A DNA stretch of 64,000 bases from JAJDAT01 sp964344185 (GCA_964344185.1 CAYFMN010000007.1:1-64000); one strand, 5' to 3'. Numbered from the stretch's first letter, positions 45,327 to 54,938 are shown. Numbers and translations: made by a program. The notes: generated from the sequence alone by a model not told the origin.

Positions 45327-46277
45327 ATGGGGCTTTCTGGGCAAATTCTAACCGCTTTTTTTTTGGACCTTGTTATAGGCGACCCAAAACAATGGCCTCA
45401 CCCTATCCGTTTAATTGGAACCGTAGCTAGCTGGCTTGAAGCGCAAACCCGTAATCATATAACAAACTTAAAACTCGCGGGAGTCTTTACCGCTATACTT
45501 CTTGTAGGAAGCGTCTACGAATCAACCTATTGGACTCTCCATTACGTATATGCTATTTCCCCAGGTCTTTCAAACGGCATCTCTATTTTAATTTTATACA
45601 CATGTTTGGCTACGCGTTCTTTATTTGATGAAAGCGTTCCCATTTTAAAACATCTTTTAAAAGGCGATGAAGAGTCGGCCCGAAAAAGCCTTTCTATGAT
45701 CGTTGGGCGAAATACCGAAAAGTTGGATCAAAGCGGAATCTTACGAGCGACCGTGGAAACTATTGCAGAAAATATTGTGGATGGAATTATTGCGCCTTTA
45801 TTTTATGCTTTTATTGGAGGCGCCCCATTAGCTTTAGCCTATAAAACTATCAATACACTAGATTCCATGTTTGGCTATAAGAATGAAAGATACATTAACT
45901 ACGGCTGGTTTCCCGCTAAACTAGACGATGTGGCAAACTGGATACCCGCGCGTATATCTAGGTTTATCTTATCTATATCCAGTTTTCTCTTAGGGTTCAA
46001 TGGAAAACAAGCTTACAAAATTTCAATGAGAGACGGTCAAAACCACTCAAGCCCAAATGCGGGAATACCAGAAGCCGCTGTTGCCGGCGCTTTAGGTATA
46101 AAATTAGGAGGGCCTAATTATTATGGAAACTTATTGGTAAAGAAACCATACATAGGCGACGATAGAAATGATATACAACCTAGCGACATTTCAAAATGTC
46201 ATAAAATAATGTTTGGATCTTCTATTATCACATTAGTAGTTTTTACGGGTATAATAGAGGTCTTTAATCTTATGTAA
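45327..46277 (+). CDS. cbiB: Adenosylcobinamide-phosphate synthase
   Basis: Membrane enzyme that condenses adenosylcobyric acid with aminopropanol phosphate. The 316-aa protein has several hydrophobic segments and the family motifs DLVIGDPKQWPHPIRLIG, SLSMIVGRNTEKLDQSG, TVETIAENIVDGIIAPLFYA (in sections), KTINTLDSMFGYKNERY and a C-terminal GGPNYYGNLLVKKPYIG. It follows cobD after five bases and supplies the substrate for the fused CobU. Confidence 0.95.
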   Translation: MGLSGQILTAFFLDLVIGDPKQWPHPIRLIGTVASWLEAQTRNHITNLKLAGVFTAILLVGSVYESTYWTLHYVYAISPGLSNGISILILYTCLATRSLFDESVPILKHLLKGDEESARKSLSMIVGRNTEKLDQSGILRATVETIAENIVDGIIAPLFYAFIGGAPLALAYKTINTLDSMFGYKNERYINYGWFPAKLDDVANWIPARISRFILSISSFLLGFNGKQAYKISMRDGQNHSSPNAGIPEAAVAGALGIKLGGPNYYGNLLVKKPYIGDDRNDIQPSDISKCHKIMFGSSIITLVVFTGIIEVFNLM

Positions 46278-46295
46278 TCATAGTTTTCTAGATTT

Positions 46296-47069
46296 ATGCG
46301 CTCATCAAAATTTAAAGTTTTATATTGTATTTTTGGCTCACTTTTTTTCGCATTTGGGATTTCTATTTTCTGCCCCACTCACTCTTGGGCTTTAATACAA
46401 AAGCTAGATACAAATCAAGATGGAAAAATCGATCAATGGCGCACATTTTCAAAAGATCGGAAATTGGTGAAGATTGAGTATGATTCCGATTTTAATGGCG
46501 CAATTGATCAAAGGGATGTGTATAATTCGCAAACCTTTGTGATCAAAATGGAACGCGACCAGAATGGCGATGGAGTCATAGACTATATTCAATATTACGA
46601 TAACCAAAGAAACTTAAGCCAAATTGACGCAGATACACAGTTTGATGGGAAAATAGATCATAGAGAGTTTTATAGGCAGGGCAAAGATTTAATAAAAATT
46701 GAAAGAGATTTGAACTTTGATGGGAAGACCGATCTTTGGCAATATTTTGATTCATCCGGTAAACAAACCCGAATTTCTTTCGATATTGACTTTGACGGAG
46801 TAGCCGACAGGTGGGATTTATTAAATAACGAACAGGTCTTTCAAATTGCCATATTCGATTCCAATAAAGATCAAAAACCCGATCAATGGCAATTTTTCAA
46901 CTCATCTTCCGAACTTGAGAAAATTCATTTCGATACAAATGCGGATGGTTCGCCCGATAGATGGGAATACTTTGATAATAATGGCGAAGCCGTACGCGCG
47001 CTAATTGACAAAAATTTTGACGGTATTGCAGATCAAGAAAAAATAAGGGGAGAACCCAGTGAAAACTAA
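46296..47069 (+). CDS. Exported protein with nine EF-hand-like calcium-binding repeats
   Basis: A 257-aa protein with a signal peptide (about 1-32, YCIFGSLFFAFGISIF). From residue ~36 it is about nine tandem repeats of roughly 22 residues, each with a DxNxDGxxDxW-like loop (for example DTNQDGKIDQW, DQNGDGVIDYI, DLNFDGKTDLW). These resemble dockerin or EF-hand calcium sites. It starts 18 bases after cbiB and its end overlaps the next gene by 11 bases, so it is inside the cobalamin operon. Its role there is unknown; it may be a periplasmic or surface calcium-binding scaffold. Confidence 0.82.
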   Translation: MRSSKFKVLYCIFGSLFFAFGISIFCPTHSWALIQKLDTNQDGKIDQWRTFSKDRKLVKIEYDSDFNGAIDQRDVYNSQTFVIKMERDQNGDGVIDYIQYYDNQRNLSQIDADTQFDGKIDHREFYRQGKDLIKIERDLNFDGKTDLWQYFDSSGKQTRISFDIDFDGVADRWDLLNNEQVFQIAIFDSNKDQKPDQWQFFNSSSELEKIHFDTNADGSPDRWEYFDNNGEAVRALIDKNFDGIADQEKIRGEPSEN

Positions 47070-47460
47070 AAACTATCTACTGCTATTTACAACTTTATTC
47101 TTTCTTGCAAGTTGTGGAGGCGCTCCTCCCCCTAACTTACAAGTGCCACCAGAATACAAACCAGGTCAAACATACTTCCATACTGTCTGCTCAAATTGCC
47201 ACGGCCCAGACGCTCTCTCCAAAGGAAGCTTTAAAGCCCCAAAACTAATAGACGCAGAATACTTGCCAGGAAACTTCTCTGACGATGATATTCGAGATAC
47301 GATAAACAACGGCACTGATAAAATGCCGTCACAACGCAGCAAGTTTAATGAAAAGCAAATCGACGAAATCATAAAATACCTCCGTTACTCACAAAGAGCG
47401 GCCGGACTAAACGAGGAAGAAGAAGAATCGGAGGAAGATCTTGAAAAAGAGGAAGAATAG
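47059..47460 (+). CDS. Cytochrome c lipoprotein with acidic tail
   Basis: A 133-aa monohaem cytochrome. The signal ends in a lipobox LASC (cysteine near residue 19), so it is lipid-anchored. The haem motif CSNCH is at about 44-48, with axial Met in TDKMPSQR. The fold is class I (short cytochrome c, then DEIIKYLR helix). The C-terminus is a glutamate-rich tail. A GTG start at 47059 with GGGGAG upstream overlaps the calcium-repeat gene. It is a likely periplasmic electron carrier, but why it is among cobalamin genes is unclear. Confidence 0.88.
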   Translation: MKTKNYLLLFTTLFFLASCGGAPPPNLQVPPEYKPGQTYFHTVCSNCHGPDALSKGSFKAPKLIDAEYLPGNFSDDDIRDTINNGTDKMPSQRSKFNEKQIDEIIKYLRYSQRAAGLNEEEEESEEDLEKEEE

Positions 47461-47529
47461 CCAGAATGTAAAAGCTATTGTTACACTACATAGAGGCATG
47501 AATACCGTTTCTTTATGGGAAGGCTAATA

Positions 47530-48582
47530 ATGGCCGACCGCCTATTTCCAAAAATAAAACCTGTTTTAGAGTCGAATCTACAAAAAGCTCAATCCCATTT
47601 AAACGTTTTAACCAAACCACCTGGAAGCCTTGGGAGGCTTGAAGAGTTAGCCAAACGCTATGTAGCCATTCGCAATGGCGATTCAACGCTGAACAAAAAA
47701 TCCATTTTTGTCTTTTCCAGCGATCACGGCGTCGCCAAAGAAGGAGTTAGCGCATATCCGAAAGAAGTTACCCAACAAATGGTTTATAACTTCTTATCAG
47801 ATGGAGCGGCAATAAACGTTCTTGCCAGACATATCCAAGCGGAAGTGATTGTAGTCGACATGGGCGTTGACCATGACTTTGGAAATATTGAAGGAATCAT
47901 TTCCAAAAAAATAGGTAAAGGCACCCAAAATATGATGGAAACCCCCGCTATGACGCGGGATCAGGCAATCCAATCTTTACAAACTGGATTTGATCTGGCC
48001 GTTGAATGGTCTTCCAATGGGACCGATGTTTTTGCCGCAGGAGAAATGGGAATTGGAAACTCAACTTCAGCCGCTGCGATTATGGCAGCTTTTGACAACG
48101 TTCCCATCGAACTCACTACAGGTCCGGGAGCTGGAATTAACGAAGCCGGACTTAGAAAAAAAATCGAGGTCGTACGTACCGCTCTTCAAACCAATAAACC
48201 GGACCCTGACGACCCTATCGATGTTTTATCAAAAGTAGGCGGTTTTGAAATCGGAGGAATGGCGGGTTTAATTTTAGGAGCCGCCGAACGTAAAAAAGCC
48301 ATTATAGTCGACGGTTTAATTTCTGGCGCTGCGGCGACAATTGCGTTCAAAATAGACCCCATCGTTTCTGACTATGTTTTCACATCCCATCAATCTACCG
48401 AGCCAGGCCACAAATTATTCTTTCAACTTTATAATCAAACTCCTTTATTCAATTTCCAAATGAGACTTGGCGAAGGCACTGGAGCCGCATTAGGAATCAG
48501 TATATTAGAAAGCGCCGTAAAAATTTATAACGAAATGGCAACTTTTGAATCAGCGGGAATTTCGAACAAAAAACCCTCCTAA
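47530..48582 (+). CDS. cobT: Nicotinate-nucleotide:dimethylbenzimidazole phosphoribosyltransferase
   Basis: Transfers ribose phosphate from nicotinate mononucleotide to dimethylbenzimidazole to give alpha-ribazole phosphate, the lower-ligand nucleotide. The 350-aa protein has FSSDHGVAKEGVSAYP, EVTQQMVYNFLSDGAAINVLAR (in sections), AAGEMGIGNSTSAAAI with its substrate loop, and LGEGTGAALGI near the end with the catalytic glutamate. I chose the ATG at 47530 (GGAAGG upstream) over 47515. It uses the dimethylbenzimidazole made by the BluB half of the fusion protein. Confidence 0.95.
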   Translation: MADRLFPKIKPVLESNLQKAQSHLNVLTKPPGSLGRLEELAKRYVAIRNGDSTLNKKSIFVFSSDHGVAKEGVSAYPKEVTQQMVYNFLSDGAAINVLARHIQAEVIVVDMGVDHDFGNIEGIISKKIGKGTQNMMETPAMTRDQAIQSLQTGFDLAVEWSSNGTDVFAAGEMGIGNSTSAAAIMAAFDNVPIELTTGPGAGINEAGLRKKIEVVRTALQTNKPDPDDPIDVLSKVGGFEIGGMAGLILGAAERKKAIIVDGLISGAAATIAFKIDPIVSDYVFTSHQSTEPGHKLFFQLYNQTPLFNFQMRLGEGTGAALGISILESAVKIYNEMATFESAGISNKKPS

Positions 48583-48685
48583 AAATTAGCTTAATTTAAA
48601 CGAATTATTAGCCCAAAAAATTTTCAAGAAATCAAAAAATATTACAACTTCAAAATGGTTTATCATACGACGTTAATCTAAAAAA

Positions 48686-50620
48686 ATGACTTCGTCGCTA
48701 AAAAAATATTTATTTTTTGTAATTTTTTGTCTTCTTCTAGTTTTAATAATTTTTGAAGTTTTACTGAGTGCGTTAGCTCCTCAAAACATACCTCATACTT
48801 TATTAGCTCCTGCATTTGGAATTCCTGACGCATCGATAGCAAACCTTAAAACCAATCTAAATTTCCACGACAAGTTTAATTTCAACATAATCACCAATGA
48901 AAAACGGCTTCGGGAATCCCGCGCAATATCTTATGAAAAACCGCGCGGCACATTCCGTATTCTTTGCCTTGGAGACTCGATTTTGTTCGGCCCAGGAGTC
49001 GAATATCAAGAAACCTTTTCTTATCAGCTTGAGAAACTTTTAAATCAAAACTTTTCTAATAGAAAGTTTGAGGTTATTAACGCTGCCGTATCAGGCTGGA
49101 GCCCTGTTGAGTATCTGACATACTTTAGAAGAGAAGGTTTTAAATTTTTTCCAGACTTGGTATTAATCTCAAAATATATCGATGATATCGACGGACTCAG
49201 ATCGGAACGTATTAAATTTGAAAAACTAGATTTTCAACAAATTTCAGATAACGAAATACTCGTAGAAATTGGAAAACTTAAAGTAAAAGAAGAAAAAGAT
49301 AACCCGCTAACATTATTGCTAGATTATCTTTTAAATAATTTATGGCTTGGAAAACTTTCCGAGAATTATATGGTATTTCACAGAATCCGAGAACAAATTC
49401 AAAGCATATATTTGGAAACAAGCGAAATAAATTTCTCAAAAAATAGTTCTTTGGAAGAGTTTTTACATAAAGCTGATCCTTCAAATAAGAAAAAAATAGT
49501 TTGGTCGATTAAGGATTCAACTCTGTCAAATATAGAAATTCCTTCTTTAAGTCAACTTCGATATGATTTCGTAATAGCAGAGTTAAAAAAGAACATACTT
49601 AAAAATGGAGCTAAGGCATTATTACTGGAACTTCCAACTTTTCAGCAAGCTTATAAGATGGTCCATTATAAACTTCAAAATCCTCACACAAAAAAAACCT
49701 TAGATAAATTTTCTCTTATAGATAGCATGACTAAATTTCAATCCACAAACAATATGCCTTTGTTCTTTCCTAAAGATTCTCATTGGACGCCTGCAGGTCA
49801 TCTATTTGCCGCAATGGTAACCTTTAACGAAATATCAAAAAACTTTCTTGAGAATAAACATCGAAAAACTATCGCTATCAATTCCCCCGCTACATTGGCA
49901 AGCCTTAAAAAAACTAACCAAAGATTGGAAAGCGTATTAAACACCTACCCGCCACAAAAATTTATGGATTCCATAGTCCATGCAAATAACAACCGTTTCA
50001 CTGAAGCAATTAGATCAATGGAACAATATATTCAAACCAACCCTAATGATCCCGAAGCTCTTTTTTATTTGGGAACTCTCAATCTAGAAATTAAATACCC
50101 TGATAGAGCCGCCAAATATTTTGAAAGCGCAATCCAACATCAAAGACCCCCATTATCACTGGCTCAAACATTATTTCACGCTGGAAGAGCTTATTTCCAA
50201 CTTAAGAAATATGACAAAGCCGTAACTTTTTTTGAGAAGGCATCCAGATATAAAGATTTTGATCAGGGCGAAGTTTATAATTTCCTGGCTCAAACTTATT
50301 TCTGGTCAAAACAATATTCTCTCGCTGAACAAACCTGGAAAAAAGCTATTCAAATAAAACCAAACATTACGAAATATTATAATATTCTGGGTTCATTTTT
50401 TCTGGAAACAGGGCAAATCAAACAAGCCGTAAAACAATTTAAAGTTGCGCAAAAAATCGACCCTAAACATCCAAAATCCTATTTCTTACAGGGATTAGCC
50501 TACCTTAAATTAAATCAACGAGAAAATGCTCAAGCAATGTTTTCAAAAGTCCTGGAATTCGAGCCGCAAAACCAGCTGGCCAAACAATATTTAAAACAAC
50601 TTAATAGCTATGAAAATTGA
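48686..50620 (+). CDS. SGNH-family hydrolase with C-terminal TPR repeats
   Basis: A 644-aa protein. One N-terminal membrane anchor (about 9-30) precedes an SGNH domain: block I FRILCLGDSILFGPG with the serine, an ILISKYIDDIDG-like middle block, and the Asp/His block FPKDSHWTPAGHLFAA. The last ~230 residues are about six TPR repeats (AEALFYLGTLNLEIKYPDRA and others). It looks like an envelope esterase or acyl transferase acting with partners via TPRs. It resembles the SGNH protein at 10669-12357 in its first half but not in its C-terminus. Confidence 0.82.
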   Translation: MTSSLKKYLFFVIFCLLLVLIIFEVLLSALAPQNIPHTLLAPAFGIPDASIANLKTNLNFHDKFNFNIITNEKRLRESRAISYEKPRGTFRILCLGDSILFGPGVEYQETFSYQLEKLLNQNFSNRKFEVINAAVSGWSPVEYLTYFRREGFKFFPDLVLISKYIDDIDGLRSERIKFEKLDFQQISDNEILVEIGKLKVKEEKDNPLTLLLDYLLNNLWLGKLSENYMVFHRIREQIQSIYLETSEINFSKNSSLEEFLHKADPSNKKKIVWSIKDSTLSNIEIPSLSQLRYDFVIAELKKNILKNGAKALLLELPTFQQAYKMVHYKLQNPHTKKTLDKFSLIDSMTKFQSTNNMPLFFPKDSHWTPAGHLFAAMVTFNEISKNFLENKHRKTIAINSPATLASLKKTNQRLESVLNTYPPQKFMDSIVHANNNRFTEAIRSMEQYIQTNPNDPEALFYLGTLNLEIKYPDRAAKYFESAIQHQRPPLSLAQTLFHAGRAYFQLKKYDKAVTFFEKASRYKDFDQGEVYNFLAQTYFWSKQYSLAEQTWKKAIQIKPNITKYYNILGSFFLETGQIKQAVKQFKVAQKIDPKHPKSYFLQGLAYLKLNQRENAQAMFSKVLEFEPQNQLAKQYLKQLNSYEN

Positions 50621-50720
50621 AATTAAATGGTTTCCATACACATTTTCCATTAGATGTTGACAGAGGTTTCTTTTTTGGCTAGATTCAATCTTTCCGTTTA
50701 CTCTTGGAGTTATAAATTTT

Positions 50721-51959
50721 ATGTCCGAAGAAAGCTATATTCAATCCACCTTTGCCGAACGTATTGGAGGCAGCAAGTTTGGCAAAGATACAACAATTTA
50801 TAAATTTGAAAAAATTAAGCGCGCTAAAAGAGCGGCGTTAGACGCAAACCCTGGGAAGGAGTTATTTGATATGGGTGTTGGAGAGCCCGATGAAATGGCT
50901 TTTCCAGAAGTTATAAAAACGCTTCAAAGCGAAGCTGAAAAGCCAGAGAACCGCGGCTACACCGATAATGGTATCGACGAGTTCAAACAAGCCGCTGTTG
51001 AATACATGGAAAACGTTTTTGGCGTAAAAGGTTTAGACGCATCTAAACATGTAAATCACACAATTGGGGCAAAGCCGGGTTTAGCTCTCACGCCGCTGGT
51101 TTTCATTAATCCCGGCGACGTTACACTAATGACCGCTCCAGGATATCCTGTAATGGGAACCCATACTGAATATCTGGGCGGCAAATCGGTTAACTTAAAA
51201 TTAGAAGAAACCAACAATTTTTTACCCGACTTAAAGTCAATCGACGCCGATACTCGAAAACGGGCTAAAATCCTTTGCTTAAATTACCCCAATAACCCTA
51301 CTGGGGCTCAAGCTACTTTAGATTTCTATAAAGAAGTTGTCGAGTTCGCAAAAGAGAACGAAATCGTAGTTATTCAAGATGCCGCTTATGCCGCTCTTGT
51401 TTATGATGGAAAACCGTTAAGTTTTCTTTCCGTTCCCGGCGCTATGGAAGTTGGGGCAGAAATGCATTCGCTATCAAAATCTTATAACATGACAGGATGG
51501 CGTATTGGTTTTATTGTGGGAAACGAACTCGTCGTTAAAGGATTCGCTAATATGAAAGACAATATTGATTCCGGCCAATTTGCCGCAATTCAAAAAGCTG
51601 GAGCTTATTGTTTAAGGCATCCTGAGATCACTGAAAAAATTGGGAACAAATATAAAAGAAGATTATCGAAACTTGTGGAAACTTTAAATTCTGTAGGTTT
51701 CAAAGCTTCAATGCCAGGAGGAACTTTCTTTCTCTACGTCAAAGCTCCTAAAGGCATAAAAGGAGGAAGAACTTTTGAATCAGGAGAAGATTTTTCTCAA
51801 TACATGATCACTGAACATCTAATCTCAACAGTGCCATGGGATAACGTAGGCAACTTTGTCCGTTTTTCCGCAACCTTTGCGGCAAACGGAGAAGATGAAG
51901 AAAACCGAATCATGGAAGAAATTAAAAATAGATTATCAAAGCAGACTTTTGAGTTTTAA
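50721..51959 (+). CDS. dapL: Class I/II aminotransferase, probable LL-diaminopimelate aminotransferase
   Basis: A 412-aa PLP aminotransferase. FDMGVGEPDEMAFP, then NRGYTDNGIDEFKQA near the N-terminus and the lysine in MHSLSKSYNMTGWRIGF are typical of DapL, which turns tetrahydrodipicolinate directly into LL-diaminopimelate. LNYPNNPTGAQAT binds PLP. Aspartate/alanine aminotransferases of the same class are possible, so the assignment to DapL is by overall motif pattern. It stands alone between the SGNH-TPR gene and folK, with a short promoter gap. Confidence 0.8.
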   Translation: MSEESYIQSTFAERIGGSKFGKDTTIYKFEKIKRAKRAALDANPGKELFDMGVGEPDEMAFPEVIKTLQSEAEKPENRGYTDNGIDEFKQAAVEYMENVFGVKGLDASKHVNHTIGAKPGLALTPLVFINPGDVTLMTAPGYPVMGTHTEYLGGKSVNLKLEETNNFLPDLKSIDADTRKRAKILCLNYPNNPTGAQATLDFYKEVVEFAKENEIVVIQDAAYAALVYDGKPLSFLSVPGAMEVGAEMHSLSKSYNMTGWRIGFIVGNELVVKGFANMKDNIDSGQFAAIQKAGAYCLRHPEITEKIGNKYKRRLSKLVETLNSVGFKASMPGGTFFLYVKAPKGIKGGRTFESGEDFSQYMITEHLISTVPWDNVGNFVRFSATFAANGEDEENRIMEEIKNRLSKQTFEF

Positions 51960-52061
51960 CAATGCCTTGGCAATCTCATATCTTAATATCTCAAAAGTTC
52001 CACACTCCCCCTGCGCCTTAGGTGTTTACGCTTTAGGCGCGGGCGATAGGTATTTCTTTCA

Positions 52062-52559
52062 ATGAAAAAAACCGCTTTTATCGGTATTGGCTCAAATCAA
52101 GGGTTAGCCCGAGAAAATTGTGAACAAGCGGTTAAAGAACTAAATTCCCTGGCAGAAGTTTGGGTTAAGTCGAGTTCTTCTCTCTATGAAACGGCTCCCG
52201 TCGGAATCGAAAACCAAGATTGGTTTATCAACTCCGTTGTTAAAATAGAAACGACTTTACTTCCACCGGCCTTACTAGAAAAACTGTTGGCAATAGAAGG
52301 GAAAATGGGGAGAGTAAGAAGAGTTAAATGGGGACCGCGCATTATAGACCTGGATTTACTTTTATACGAAGATTTAATCCTTACAGAGGCAAACCTAAAA
52401 ATTCCTCATCCAGAGCTACATAAAAGAAAGTTTGTTTTAGAACCTCTTAAAGAAATCGCTCCTCAATTTCTCCACCCTATTCTTAAAAAACCAATAGAAG
52501 AGCTTGCCGCAGAATCTCATCCAAACCAAATTGTAAACAAATTAGCTCCTGCCTTATAA
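52062..52559 (+). CDS. folK: 7,8-dihydro-6-hydroxymethylpterin pyrophosphokinase
   Basis: Adds pyrophosphate to hydroxymethyl-dihydropterin in folate synthesis. The 165-aa protein begins AFIGIGSNQGLARENCE and contains YETAPVG, WFINSVVKIET and the diagnostic RVKWGPRIIDLDLLLYEDL (the ATP/Mg-binding R and DLD). The length is normal. It ends by overlapping the convergent thiI gene by six bases. The folate also supports trmFO elsewhere in the window. Confidence 0.95.
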   Translation: MKKTAFIGIGSNQGLARENCEQAVKELNSLAEVWVKSSSSLYETAPVGIENQDWFINSVVKIETTLLPPALLEKLLAIEGKMGRVRRVKWGPRIIDLDLLLYEDLILTEANLKIPHPELHKRKFVLEPLKEIAPQFLHPILKKPIEELAAESHPNQIVNKLAPAL

Positions 52560-53738
52560 CTCATCAAGTTCCACCCATTCCATTTTTTCTATCGCTTCTT
52601 CAGCTAAACGTTGAAAAGGAAATTTAGTTTCATCATCCTCTAATAATGGACCTTTTGCCTTTGTAGCTGGGTTTGGAGGCATAAATACTGAACAACAATC
52701 TTGATGAGGTTCTATACTAATTTCATAGGTTCCTATTTCTTCCGCTTTTCGGATAATATCCAGCTTATCCATTCCGATTAAGGGTCTAAAAACGCTTGTC
52801 TTCACCACATCAGAAACCGCCGCTAAGTTTTCTAAAGTTTGGGAAGCGACTTGACCTAAAGATTCGCCAGTTATTAAAGCTTGATAACCAAACTGCCTGG
52901 AGACATATTCGGAAATTCTATACATCATTCTCCTGTATAAAACAACTCGATTCTCTGGTCGACATTGATCCCGAATGGCCATCTGAATATCGCCAAAGGG
53001 GATAACGCATAACTTTCCTTTATCTTGAAAACGATTTAAAGTTTTTGCTAATCGGAGAACTTTTTCATAGCCTCCTTTTCCCAAAAAAGTCCGATTTTCA
53101 AAAAAAATAAAATGCACTCGGCACCCTCTGCGAATAATCATGTGAGATGCAACAGGACTATCAATACCTCCCGAAAGAAGACTTAAAGCTTCTCCGGCCA
53201 CTCCTACGGGTAATCCACGCAATCCTATATTTTTTCCGCTATATACCCAGGCTTGATCGCGACCAATTTCAACTTCTAGGACATAGTCGGCATTTTTTAT
53301 GTCTACCTTCAACCCACAGGAACTCAACTTTTGCATAATGCGAGAACCTATTTCAAAATCGCATTCAGTAGAGGTCTTATAAAAGGACTTGTCGGAACGC
53401 CTTGATCGAACGCAAAATTTTAATTCATCTCTTTCTTGTAATAGAGGTTCGATCCATTCAATACCTAGTTTTGCAATCTCTTCGAAATCCCTTGTAATCT
53501 CAACGCCAAAACTAAAGGAAGATATTCCCGGTATATTTCGTAATATTGCATCGCATTGATCTACTGCCTCCAAGTTCATCTGAACGATTACTCTACCGTG
53601 AGGAGACAGTACTTTGATATTTTCCAAGTCCTGCAATTTACCGCGAATATTTCTGGATAGCGCATCCACAAAAAACTTGCGGTTTTTGCCCTTCAAACCA
53701 ATTTCATCGTATCTTACAATCGCTATTCGTTTTGTCAT
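52554..53738 (-). CDS. thiI: tRNA 4-thiouridine synthase ThiI (without rhodanese domain)
   Basis: Adenylates U8 of tRNA and inserts sulphur, and in many bacteria also supplies sulphur for thiamine. The 394-aa protein has an N-terminal ferredoxin-like/THUMP part (to about 170) and the PP-loop SLLSGGIDSPVASHMI near residue 190. The family tail CCSVFMPPNPATKAK is near 350. It lacks the ~90-residue C-terminal rhodanese domain of E. coli ThiI, so persulphide must come from the cysteine desulfurase directly. Its ATG overlaps the stop of that gene as TAATG. Confidence 0.94.
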   Translation of the reverse strand: MTKRIAIVRYDEIGLKGKNRKFFVDALSRNIRGKLQDLENIKVLSPHGRVIVQMNLEAVDQCDAILRNIPGISSFSFGVEITRDFEEIAKLGIEWIEPLLQERDELKFCVRSRRSDKSFYKTSTECDFEIGSRIMQKLSSCGLKVDIKNADYVLEVEIGRDQAWVYSGKNIGLRGLPVGVAGEALSLLSGGIDSPVASHMIIRRGCRVHFIFFENRTFLGKGGYEKVLRLAKTLNRFQDKGKLCVIPFGDIQMAIRDQCRPENRVVLYRRMMYRISEYVSRQFGYQALITGESLGQVASQTLENLAAVSDVVKTSVFRPLIGMDKLDIIRKAEEIGTYEISIEPHQDCCSVFMPPNPATKAKGPLLEDDETKFPFQRLAEEAIEKMEWVELDEL

Positions 53739-54916
53739 TACCGGTCCTTCTTATCGCAAAATGCAGGATATAAGGCTTTATAAACTCGCTCAAACTCTTT
53801 GATGAAATAATCCACTTCTTCAAGGCTATTTTCTGGACCAAAAGAAATACGCAAGCTACAACGGGCTTCTTGCGCAGACAATCCTAAACCTAGTAAAATT
53901 TCTGACGGATCCTTTGAGCGAGCGGAACAAGCGCTACCCAACCCAACAAAAATATTCGATTCTTCTAAATGATGTAAAACGACCTCTCCTTCTACGGGAG
54001 CAAAACTGAAATTAACAATTGACGGACACCAATCCTCGTCAATTTCCGAATTGAATTGAATATGCAACTCTGAATTTTTTGTGGAAAGTTCATTTAAGCC
54101 TTCAATCAATCTCTGACTTAATTTTCTATATAAATCAGCATTAGCATCCAAATCGCGTATTGCAATTTTTATAGCTTCCGTAAAACCTAAAACCAGAGGA
54201 ACGGAAATAGTTCCCGACCTAATGCCAGACTGTTGCTTGCCTCCATGAACCATTGGAGTTAATGAGAGACGAGAATCATAAATTAAAGCTCCTATACCTT
54301 TTGGTCCATTAATTTTATGCGCGGATATGGAATATCCCGAAATACAATCCCAAATTCCCTTATTAATTGGAACTTTTCCTAAAGCTTGCACACCGTCAAA
54401 AAAAAGTTTGACGCGCGGCGCTTTATTCTTAGCATTTTTTCCTATTTGCAGCGGGTCAATCAGGCTACCCAACTCATTATTGATATGAGATAAACATAAC
54501 AGCTTTACTGCGGAATCTGATATTTTCTTAAAACAAGCCAGATCCAATCTTCCGCCAACTCTACAATCACGCAAAGTAGAACACTCTCCTCCTTCTTCCT
54601 CTAAAAATTTCAACGTTTCTAACACGCTAGAATGCTCTAATCCCAGAGATACTATTTTCTTTTTTGTTCCTCCATACCCTTTTATAAAAAGATTATTCGC
54701 CTCACTACCGGAACCAGTAAAAATAACCCGGAAATGTGAAGGCAAAGAAAGTAGTTTCGCTATTTCTTCTGCGGCGTTTTCAAATTTTCGTTTTGCCTCT
54801 AACCCTAACCGATAAACGGTTCCTGAATTCGCAAAATCATTCTCCATCGAACTAGCAATTACAGAAGTAACCTGCGGGTCCACTCTCGTTGTAGCCGCAT
54901 TATCAAAATAAATCAT
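53738..54916 (-). CDS. Cysteine desulfurase (NifS/IscS-like)
   Basis: PLP enzyme that removes sulphur from cysteine as an enzyme-bound persulphide. The start MIYFDNAATTRVDP, the PLP lysine in SISAHKINGPKGIG, and the mobile catalytic cysteine in VGLGSACSARSKDPSE are seen. I chose the ATG at 54916 (392 aa) because the family begins there; the frame extends to 54976 into the neighbouring gene. Being coupled to thiI, it most likely feeds tRNA thiolation, and no Fe-S scaffold genes are adjacent. Confidence 0.92.
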   Translation of the reverse strand: MIYFDNAATTRVDPQVTSVIASSMENDFANSGTVYRLGLEAKRKFENAAEEIAKLLSLPSHFRVIFTGSGSEANNLFIKGYGGTKKKIVSLGLEHSSVLETLKFLEEEGGECSTLRDCRVGGRLDLACFKKISDSAVKLLCLSHINNELGSLIDPLQIGKNAKNKAPRVKLFFDGVQALGKVPINKGIWDCISGYSISAHKINGPKGIGALIYDSRLSLTPMVHGGKQQSGIRSGTISVPLVLGFTEAIKIAIRDLDANADLYRKLSQRLIEGLNELSTKNSELHIQFNSEIDEDWCPSIVNFSFAPVEGEVVLHHLEESNIFVGLGSACSARSKDPSEILLGLGLSAQEARCSLRISFGPENSLEEVDYFIKEFERVYKALYPAFCDKKDR

Positions 54917-54938
54917 AATGTTAAAACCAAAAGAAACA

